From: Elymus sibiricus
Lineage: Eukaryota; Streptophyta; Magnoliopsida; Poales; Poaceae
Reading direction: 5' to 3'
DNA: 64,000 nt
Assembly: GCA_039707655.1 (NCBI GenBank)
Contig: CM077673.1
Coordinates: forward strand, 6,334,001-6,398,000
Position numbers and translations under genes: made by a program. The number at the start of each line of letters is the position of its first letter. Positions within the stretch are counted from its first letter, which is position 1. The notes beneath the pieces were generated by a model. The model did no database searches and was not told the origin of the DNA. It was given only the letters and a program-made list of their open reading frames with translations. Shown in pieces: positions 1 through 7,479 of this stretch.

Positions 1-21
1 ACCACAACAACCAAAAACAGT

Positions 22-139
22 GAATAATAGCATAGAAAACAGCTAAGAATGGACCAAATCTGCGAGTTTTGGCGAGGTCCCCGTAAACGGACCCCATGGT
101 TCCCCGAACGTTTCGATCGTCCCGAGACCCAAAATCAGT
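22..139 (+). repeat. Monomer class A (type copy, 118 bp)
   Basis: First complete class A monomer. Diagnostic features are the CCATGG hexamer at 94-99, the CGATCG palindrome, and the end GACCCAAAATCAGT, after which the next monomer starts GAGTAATAG. Two subclasses exist: one with AACAGGTAAG or AACAGCTAAG near the start, and one (A') with CTGGTCAGACTGG and GAGTTCTGG, as at 734-851. A resembles class C at its 3' end, and I count 17 differences between this copy and the C copy at 260-377. CCATGG occurs about once per 6-monomer unit, so it marks the HOR period; it is changed to ACATGG in the A copies at 4634, 7480 and 10325. Confidence 0.95.
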
Positions 140-259
140 GAGTAATAGCATAGAAAACTGGCCGGAAAAGACAAAATCTGCTAATTTTGGCAAGCTCCCG
201 GTAACCGGTCCACGGGCTTCCCCGAATGTTCGGACGGCCACGACAACCAAAAAAACAGT
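140..259 (+). repeat. Monomer class B (type copy, 120 bp)
   Basis: Class B follows A. It is recognised by CTGGCCGGAA (C or A) AGAC, by the CCCGGTAACCGG block where other classes have CCCCGTAACC, by CGGACGGCCACGAC, and by a seven-A tract before CAGT, which makes it the longest class. Variants that mark lineages: loss of one G in GAATTTCGG (for example 852-970), loss of four bases giving GAGTGCATAG (first at 29320), GGTAATTGG with TCCTCG (2262, 5463, 8308, 11153), and loss of C in GTTGGACGG (51072 and 52373). Confidence 0.95.
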
Positions 260-377
260 GAATAATAGCATAGAAATCTGGTCAGAATGGACAAAATCTG
301 CAATTTTTGGCGAGGTCCCCGTAAGCAGACCCCGGGGTTCCCCGAACATTTGGATCGCCCCGGGACCCATAATCAGA
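260..377 (+). repeat. Monomer class C (type copy, 118 bp)
   Basis: Class C follows B. It is recognised by GAAATCTGGTCAGAATGGAC, ACCCCGGGGT, GAACATTTGGATCGCCCC and the end GGGACCCATAATCAGA, after which D starts GAGTAATAG. The centre is a perfect 10-bp palindrome (ACCCCGGGGT). In copies with GCGAACCCC rather than GCGGACCCC the palindrome grows to 14 bp. C shares the GATCG(T/C)CCCG(A/G)GACCCA(A/T)AATCAG end with A, so A and C are sister types distinct from B, D, E and F. Confidence 0.95.
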
Positions 378-496
378 GAGTAATAGCATAGAAAACAGGT
401 AAGAATTGACCAAACCTGCGAGTTTTGGCGATGTCCCCGTAACCGGTCCACGGGCTTCCCCGAACGTTCGGACGACCACGACAACCAAAAAACAGT
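378..496 (+). repeat. Monomer class D (type copy, 119 bp)
   Basis: Class D is recognised by GGCGATGTC in place of GGCGAGGTC, and by a six-A tract. Two subclasses matter. D-beta has GATGTCCCCG and is followed by an E copy starting AGAACAGG. D-alpha has GATGTCACCG with GACCAAGAC and is followed by an E copy starting AGCAC. This copy carries AAACCTG where nearly all others have AAATCTG. The palindrome CCGAACGTTCGG lies at 460-471. Confidence 0.94.
460..471. other. 12-bp perfect palindrome in D and E monomers
   Basis: CCGAACGTTCGG reads the same on both strands. It recurs in most D and E monomers. B has one mismatch (CCGAATGTTCGG), A has CGAACGTTTCG, and F is diverged to CCAAATGTTGG. Every monomer therefore has a dyad, intact or decayed, at about position 82-95. 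Possible roles (protein binding, cruciform) are inference. Confidence 0.6.
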
Positions 497-615
497 GAAT
501 AATAGAACAGGAAACTAGTAAGAATGGACGAAATCTGCGAGTTTTGGTGAGGTCCCCGTAACCGGACCCTGGGCTTCCCCGAACGTTCGGACGACCACGA
601 CAACCAAAAAACAGT
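497..615 (+). repeat. Monomer class E (type copy, 119 bp)
   Basis: Class E is recognised by ACTAGT at 514-519 (AAACTAGTAAG) and a six-A tract. The 5' segment defines subtypes: AGAACAGGAAACTAG (this copy), AGCACAAAAAACTAG (2619), AGCACAGAAAACTAG (1208) and AGCACGGAAAACTAG (4397). This copy has GGACGAAATC and CCCTGGGC, both shared with the E copies in units starting 6057, 8902 and 11747. The palindrome CCGAACGTTCGG is present. Confidence 0.94.
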
Positions 616-733
616 GAATAATAGCATAGAAAACTGGTAAGAATGCACCAAATTTGCGAGTTTTGGCAAGGTCCCCGTAACCGGACCCCGAGCATCTCCA
701 AATGTTGGGACGACCACAACAACCAAAAACAGT
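616..733 (+). repeat. Monomer class F (type copy, 118 bp)
   Basis: Class F closes the HOR. It is recognised by GGCAAGGTCC (or GGCAAGTTCC), by GCATC(C/T)CCAAATGTTGGGAC in place of the palindromic CGAACGTTCGG block, and by a five-A tract. F-beta (this copy) has AATGCACCAAATTTGCG and CCGAGCATC. F-alpha has AATGGACCAAATCTGCG and CCGGGCATC. A 105-bp form lacking 13 bp is described separately. Confidence 0.94.
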
Positions 734-1037
734 GAATAATAGCATAGAAAACTGGTCAGACTGGACCAAATCTGCGAGTTCTGGCGAGGTCCCCGTAAGC
801 GGACCCCATGGTTCCCCGAACGTCTCGATCGTCCCAAGACCCAAAATCAGTGAGTAATAGCATAGAAAACTGGCCGGAACAGACAAAATCTGCTAGTTTT
901 GGCGAGGTCCCGGTAACCGGTCCACGGGCTTCCCCGAATTTCGGACGGCCACGACAACCAAAAAAACAGTGAATAATAGCATAGAAATCTGGTCAGAATG
1001 GACAAAATCTGCGAGTTTTGGCGAGGTCCCCGTAAGC

Positions 1038-1051
1038 GAACCCCGGGGTTC
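1038..1051. other. 14-bp perfect palindrome in C monomers
   Basis: GAACCCCGGGGTTC is a perfect 14-bp palindrome created by GCGGACCCC to GCGAACCCC. Copies without that change (for example 2144-unit C or 13389-13506) keep only the 10-bp core ACCCCGGGGT. Confidence 0.6.
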
Positions 1052-1326
1052 CCCGAACATTTGGATCGCCCCGGGACCCATAACCAGTGAGTAATAGCAT
1101 AGAAAACAGGTAAGAATGGACCAAATCTGCGAGTTTTGTCGATGTCACCGTAACCGGTCCACAGGCTTCCCCGAACGTTCGGACGACCAAGACAACCAAA
1201 AAACAGTGAATAATAGCACAGAAAACTAGTAAGAATGGACCAAATCTGCGAGTTTTGGCGAGGTCCCCGTAACCGGACCCCGGGCTTCCCCGAACGTTCG
1301 GACGACCACGACAACCAAAAAACAGT

Positions 1327-1431
1327 GAATAATAGCATAGAAAACTGGTAAGAATGGACCAAATCTGCGAGTTTTGGCAAGGTCCCCGGGCATCCCCAAA
1401 TGTTGGGACGACCACAACAACCAAAAACAGT
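1327..1431 (+). repeat. 105-bp F monomer with 13-bp deletion (type copy)
   Basis: Full-length F reads GGTCCCCGTAACCGGTCCCC here; this copy reads GGTCCCCGGGC. The 13 lost bases are flanked by the direct repeat GGTCCCC, so slippage or short-repeat recombination explains the loss. I find twelve such copies: ends at 1431, 13156, 16698, 18702, 20706, 24249, 27081, 29201, 30724, 36752, 55203 and 58860. Confidence 0.93.
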
Positions 1432-2143
1432 GAATAATAGCATAGAAAACAGGTAAGAATGGACCAAATCTGCGAGTTTTGGCGAGGTCCCCGTAAGCGG
1501 ACCCCATGGTTCCCCGAACGTGTCGATCGTCCCGAGACCCAAAATCAGTGAGTAATAGCATAGAAAACTGGCCGGAACAGACAAAATCTGCTAGTTTTGG
1601 CGAGGTCCCGGTAACCGGTCCACGGGCTTCCCCGAATGTTCGGACGGCCACGACAACCAAAAAAACAGTGAATACTAGCATAGAAATCTGGTAAGAATGG
1701 ACCAAATCTGCGAGTTTTGGCAAGTTCCCCGTAACCGGTCCCCGGGCATCCCCAAATGTTGGGACGACCACAACAACCAAAAACAGTGAATAATAGCATA
1801 GAAAACAGGTAAGAATGGACCAAATCTGCGAGTTTTGGCGAGGTCCCCGTAAGCGGACCCCATGGTTCCCCGAACGTTTCGATCGTCCCGAGACCCAAAA
1901 TCAGAGAGTAATAGCATAGAAAAATGGCCGGAAAAGACGAAATCTGCTAGTTTTGGCGAGGTCCCGGTAACCGGTCCACGGGCTTCCCCGAATGTTCTGA
2001 CGGCCACGACAACCAAAAAAACAGTGAATAATAGCATAGAAAACTAGTAAGAATGGACCAAATCTGCGAGTTTTGGCAAGGTCCCCGTAACCGGACCCCG
2101 GGCATTCCCAAATGTTGGGACGACCACAACAACCAAAAACAGT
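1432..2143. repeat. Two successive three-monomer units (A-B-C/F and A-B-F)
   Basis: Two 356-bp units replace one 712-bp HOR. In the first, the third monomer (1670-1787) begins as class C (GAAATCTGG) and continues as F (TAAGAATGG, GGCAAGTTCC, GCATCCCC). In the second, B is followed by an F-like monomer (2026-2143) with the E-like AAAACTAGTAAG start. Both look like products of unequal exchange between different monomer classes that removed C-D-E segments while keeping the monomer phase. Confidence 0.9.
1670..1787 (+). repeat. C/F hybrid monomer
   Basis: The first 22 or so bases match C (with the variant GAATACTAGCATAG), and the rest match F. The switch lies near GAAATCTGG/TAAGAATGG. Length stays at 118 bp, as expected for in-register crossover between homologous positions of different monomers. 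Confidence 0.88.
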
Positions 2144-2855
2144 GAATACTAGCATAGAAAACAGGTAAGAATGGACCAAATCTGCGAGTTTTGGCGAGGT
2201 CCCCGTAAGCGGACCCCATGGTTCCCCGAACGTTTCGATCGTCCCGAGACCCAAAATCAGTGAGTAATAGCATAAAAAACTGGCCGGAACAGACAAAATC
2301 TGCTAGTTTTGGCGAGGTCCCGGTAATTGGTCCACGGGCTTCCTCGAATGTTCGGACGGCCACGACAACCAAAAAAACAGTGAATAATAGCATAGAAATC
2401 TGGTCAGAATGGACAAAATCTGCGAGTTTTGGTGAGGTCCCCGTAAGGGGACCCCGGGGTTCCCCGAATATTTGGATCGCCCCGGGACCCATAATCAGAG
2501 AGTAATAGCATAGAAAACAGGTAAGAATGGACCAAATCTGCGAGTTTTGGCGATGTCACCGTAACCGGTCCACGGGCTTCCCCGAACGTTCGGACGACCA
2601 AGACAACCAAAAAACAGTGAATAATAGCACAAAAAACTAGTAAGAATGGACCAAATCTGCGAGTTTTGGCGAGGTCCCCGTAACCGGACCCCGGGCTTCC
2701 CCGAACGTTCGGGCGACCACGACAACCAAAAAACAATGAATAATAGCATAGAAAACTGGTAAGAATGGACCAAATCTGCGAGTTTTGGCAAGGTCCCCGT
2801 AACCGGTCCCCGGGCATCCCCAAATGTTGGGACGACCACAACAACCAAAAACAGT
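2144..2855. repeat. Complete 712-bp HOR unit carrying the GGTAATTGG haplotype
   Basis: A-B-C-D-E-F, alpha type. It carries a distinctive haplotype: A starts GAATACTAGCATAG, B has AGCATAAAAAACTGG, GGTAATTGG and TTCCTCGAATG, C has GTAAGGGGACC, E has GTTCGGGCGACC and CAATGAATAATAG. The same haplotype recurs at 5345-6056, 8190-8901 and 11035-11746. Confidence 0.92.
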
Positions 2856-3210
2856 GAATAATAGCATAGAAAACAGCTAAGAATGGACCAAATCTGCGAG
2901 TTTTGGCGAGGTCCCCGTAAACGGACCCCGGGGTTCCCCGAACATTTGGATCGCCCCGGGACCCATAATGAGAGAGTAATAGCATAGAAAACAGGTAAGA
3001 ATTGACCAAATCTGCGAGTTTTGGCGATGTCCCCGTAACCGGTCCACGGGCTTCCCCGAACGTTCGGACGACCACGACAACCAAAAAACAGTGATTAATA
3101 GAACAGGAAACTAGTAAGAATGGACCAAATCTGCGAGTTTTGGCAAGGTCCCCGTAACCGGTCCCCGGGCATCCCCAAATGTTGGGACGACCACAACAAC
3201 CAAAAACAGT
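2856..3210. repeat. Three-monomer unit of hybrids: A/C, D, E/F
   Basis: Monomer 2856-2973 begins as A (AACAGCTAAG, GTAAACGGACCCC) and ends as C (GGGGTTCC, ATTTGGATCGCCCC, ATAATGAGA). Monomer 2974-3092 is D. Monomer 3093-3210 begins as E (GATTAATAGAACAGG, ACTAGTAAG) and ends as F (GGCAAGG, GCATCCCC). Two class switches within 355 bp point to two separate unequal exchanges. The variants AATGAGA and GTGATTAATAG are shared with the next unit (3449-3685), so the two units share recent ancestry. Confidence 0.9.
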
Positions 3211-4633
3211 GAATAATAGCATAGAAAACAGCTAAGAATGGACCAAATCTGCGAGTTTTGGCGAGGTCCCCGTAAACGGACCCCATGGTTCCCCGAACGT
3301 TTCGATCGTCCCGAGACCCAAAATCAGTGAGTAATAGCATAGAAAACTGGCCGGAAAAGACAAAATCTGCTAATTTTGGCAAGGTCCCGGTAACCGGTCC
3401 ACGGGCTTCCCCGAATGTTCGGACGGCCACGACAACCAAAAAAAAAGTGAATAATAGCATAGAAATCTGGTCAGAATGGACAAAATCTGCAATTTTTGGC
3501 GAGGTCCCCGTAAGCGGACCCCGGGGTTCCCCGAACATTTGGATCGCCCCGGGACCCATAATGAGAGAGTAATAGCATAGAAAACAGGTAAGAATTGACC
3601 AAATCTGCGAGTTTTGGCGATGTCCCCGTAACCGGTCCACGGGCTTCCCCGAACGTTCGGACGACCACGACAACCAAAAAACAGTGATTAATAGAACAGG
3701 AAACTAGTAAGAATGGACCAAATCTGCGAGTTTTGGCGAGGTCCCCGTAACCGGACCATGGGCTTCCCCGAACGTTCGGACGACCACGACAACCAAAAAA
3801 CAGTGAATAATAGCATAGAAAACTGGTAAGAATGCACCAAATTTGCGAGTTTTGGCAAGGTCCCCGTAACCGGACCCCGAGCATCCCCAAATGTTGGGAC
3901 GACCACAACAACCAAAAACAGTGAATAATAGCATAGAAAACTGGTCAGACTGGACCAAATCTGGGAGTTCTGGCGAGGTCCCCGTAAGCGGACCCCATGG
4001 TTCCCCGAACGTCTCGATCGTCCCGAGACCCAAAATCAGTGAGTAATAGCATAGAAAACTGGCCGGAACAGACAAAATCTGCTAGTTTTGGCGAGGTCCC
4101 GTAACCGGTCCACGGGCTTCCCCGAATGTTCGGACGGCTAGGACAACCAAAAAAACAGTGAATAATAGCATAGAAATCTGGTCAGAATGGACAAAATCTG
4201 CGAGTTTTGGCGAGGTCCCCGTAAGCGGAACCCGGGGTTCCCCAAACATTTGGATCGCCCCGGGACCCATAATCAGTGAGTAATAGCATAGAAAACAGGT
4301 AAGAATGGACCAAATCTGCGAGTTTTGGCGATGTCACCGTAACCGTTCCACGGGCTTCCCCGAACGTTCGGACGACCAAGACAACCAAAAAACAGTGAAT
4401 AATAGCACGGAAAACTAGTAAGAATGGACCAAATCTGCGAGTTTTGGCGAGGTCCCCGTAACCGGACCCCGGGCTTCCCCGAACGTTCGGACGACCACGA
4501 CAACCAAAAAACAGTGAATAATAGCATAGAAAACTGGTAAGAATGGACCAAATCTGCGAGTTTTGGCAAGTTCCCCGTAACCGGTCCCCGGGCATCCCCA
4601 AATGTTGGGACGACCACAACAACCAAAAACAGT
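3211..4633. repeat. Two complete HOR units (712 and 711 bp)
   Basis: 3211-3922 is beta-type and 3923-4633 is alpha-type with A'. The second B (4041-4159) lacks one G in the GGTCCCGTAACC block. The pair is homologous to 6057-7479 at an offset of 2846 bp, so the 24-monomer periodicity already begins here, but with more private differences than between the later copies. Confidence 0.9.
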
Positions 4634-7479
4634 GAATAATAGCATAGAAAACAGGTAAGAATGGACCAAATCTGCGAGTTTTGGCGAGGTCCCCGTAAGC
4701 GGACCACATGGTTCCCCGAACGTTTCGATCGTCCCGAGACCCAAAATCAGAGAGTAATAGCATAGAAAAATGGCCGGAAAAGACGAAATCTGCTAGTTTT
4801 GGCGAGGTCCCGGTAACCGGTCCACGGGCTTCCCCGAATGTTCTGACGGCCATGACAACCAAAAAAACAGTGAATAATAGCATAGAAATCTGGTCAGAAT
4901 GGACAAAATCTGCGAGTTTTGGCGAGGTCCCCGTAAGCGGACCCCGGGGTTCCCCAAACATTTGGATCGCCCCGGGACCCATAATCAGAGAGTAATAGCA
5001 TAGAAAACAGGTAAGAATTGACCAAATCTGCGAGTTTTGGCGATGTCACTGTAACCGTTCCACGGGCTTCCCCGAACGTTCGGACGACCATGACAACCAA
5101 AAAACAGTGAATAATAGCACGAAAACTAGTAAGAATGGACCAAATCTGCGAGTTTTGGCGAGGTCCCCGTAACCGGACCGCGGGCTTCCCCGAACGTTCG
5201 GACGACCACGACAACCAAAAAACAGTGAATAATAGCATAGAAAACTAGTAAGAATGGACCAAATCTGCGAGTTTTGGCAAGGTCCCCGTAACCGGACCCC
5301 GGGCATTCCCAAATGTTGGGACGACCACAACAACCAAAAACAGTGAATACTAGCATAGAAAACAGGTAAGAATGGACCAAATCTGCGAGTTTTGGCGAGG
5401 TCCCCGTAAGCGGACCCCATGGTTCCCCGAACGTTTCGATCGTCCCGAGACCCAAAATCAGTGAGTAATAGCATAAAAAACTGGCCGGAACAGACAAAAT
5501 CTGCTAGTTTTGGCGAGGTCCCGGTAATTGGTCCACGGGCTTCCTCGAATGTTCGGACGGCCACGACAACCAAAAAAACAGTGAATAATAGCATAGAAAT
5601 CTGGTCAGAATGGACAAAATCTGCGAGTTTTGGCGAGGTCCCCGTAAGGGGACCCCGGGGTTCCCCGAATATTTGGATCGCCCCGGGACCCATAATCAGA
5701 GAGTAATAGCATAGAAAACAGGTAAGAATGGACCAAATCTGCGAGTTTTGGCGATGTCACCGTAACCGGTCCACGGGCTTCCCCGAACGTTCGGACGACC
5801 AAGACAACCAAAAAACAGTTAATAATAGCACAAAAAACTAGTAAGAATGGACCAAATCTGCGAGTTTTGGCGAGGTCCCCGTAACCGGACCCCGGGCTTC
5901 CCCGAACGTTCGGGCGACCACGACAACCAAAAAACAATGAATAATAGCATAGAAAACTGGTAAGAATGGACCAAATCTGCGAGTTTTGGCAAGGTCCCCG
6001 TAACCGGTCCCCGGGCATCCCCAAATGTTGGGACGACCACAACAACCAAAAACAGTGAATAATAGCATAGAAAACAGCTAAGAATGGACCAAATCTGCGA
6101 GTTTTGGCGAGGTCCCCGTAAACGGACCCCATGGTTCCCCGAACGTTTCGATCGTCCCGAGACCCAAAATCAGTGAGTAATAGCATAGAAAACTGGCCGG
6201 AAAAGACAAAATCTGCTAATTTTGGCAAGGTCCCGGTAACCGGTCCACGGGCTTCCCCGAATGTTCGGACGGCCACGACAACCAAAAAAACAGTGAATAA
6301 TAGCATAGAAATCTGGTCAGAATGGACAAAATCTGCAATTTTTGGCGAGGTCCCCGTAAGCAGACCCCGGGGTTCCCCGAACATTTGGATCGCCCCGGGA
6401 CCCATAATCAGAGAGTAATAGCATAGAAAACAGGTAAGAATTGACCAAATCTGCGAGTTTTGGCGATGTCCCCGTAACCGGTCCACGGGCTTCCCCGAAC
6501 GTTCGGACGACCACGACAACCAAAAAACAGTGAATAATAGAACAGGAAACTAGTAAGAATGGACGAAATCTGCGAGTTTTGGTGAGGTCCCCGTAACCGG
6601 ACCCTGGGCTTCCCCGAACGTTCGGACGACCACGACAACCAAAAAACAGTGAATAATAGCATAGAAAACTGGTAAGAATGCACCAAATTTGCGAGTTTTG
6701 GCAAGGTCCCCGTAACCGGACCCCGAGCATCTCCAAATGTTGGGACGACCACAACAACCAAAAACAGTGAATAATAGCATAGAAAACTGGTCAGACTGGA
6801 CCAAATCTGCGAGTTCTGGCGAGGTCCCCGTAAGCGGACCCCATGGTTCCCCGAACGTCTCGATCGTCCCAAGACCCAAAATCAGTGAGTAATAGCATAG
6901 AAAACTGGCCGGAACAGACAAAATCTGCTAGTTTTGGCGAGGTCCCGGTAACCGGTCCACGGGCTTCCCCGAATTTCGGACGGCCACGACAACCAAAAAA
7001 ACAGTGAATAATAGCATAGAAATCTGGTCAGAATGGACAAAATCTGCGAGTTTTGGCGAGGTCCCCGTAAGCGAACCCCGGGGTTCCCCGAACATTTGGA
7101 TCGCCCTGGGACCCATAACCAGTGAGTAATAGCATAGAAAACAGGTAAGAATGGACCAAATCTGCGAGTTTTGGCGATGTCACCGTAGCCGGTCCACAGG
7201 CTTCCCCGAACGTTCGGACGACCAAGACAACCAAAAAACAGTGAATAATAGCACGGAAAACTAGTAAGAATGGACCAAATCTGCGAGTTTTGGCGAGGTC
7301 CCCGTAACCGGACCCCGGGCTTCCCCGAACGTTCGGACGACCACGACAACCAAAAAACAGTGAATAATAGCATAGAAAACTGGTAAGAATGGACCAAATC
7401 TGCGAGTTTTGGCAAGTTCCCCGTAACCGGTCCCCGGGCATCCCCAAATGTTGGGACGACCACAACAACCAAAAACAGT
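4634..7479. repeat. 24-monomer super-repeat, copy 1 (2846 bp)
   Basis: Four HOR units at 4634, 5345, 6057 and 6769 (711, 712, 712, 711 bp). The first has ACATGG in place of CCATGG in A, and GTCACTGTAACC in D. The second carries the GGTAATTGG haplotype, the third is beta-type, and the fourth starts with A' and a B with GAATTTCGG. This order repeats exactly in the next two blocks. Confidence 0.93.

Larger units (their letters stand above)
22..1431. repeat. Two HOR units: 712 bp (22-733) and 698 bp (734-1431)
   Basis: Complete A-F units. The first is a beta-type unit. The second is alpha-type, with A', a B lacking one G, and the 105-bp F (1327-1431). This pair recurs almost unchanged at 11747-13156 and, by the same order of variants, at 15289-16698, 22840-24249 and 25672-27081. 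By eye the first unit differs from the one at 6057-6768 by about two substitutions. Bases 1-21 are the tail of a preceding F monomer. Confidence 0.93.

Noticed and set aside
111..127. True CENP-B box
   Set aside because: Only seven of nine core bases match in A and in C, and the critical central A is absent in both. It is kept as a speculative finding and not annotated as a binding site.
96..383. Recurrent plus-strand 95-codon frame starting at CCATGG in A monomers
   Set aside because: It recurs once per HOR because A-B-C are 118+120+118 bp and lack stops in that frame until the GAGTAATAG joint after C. Copies with one-base losses (for example 734, 3923, 9614) simply lose it. It behaves as neutral repeat sequence, not a gene family.
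2011..2025. A-tract as a poly(A) tail or retroposon signature
   Set aside because: The 5-7 A run is an internal, class-specific part of every B, D, E and F monomer. No target-site duplication or retroposon body accompanies it.
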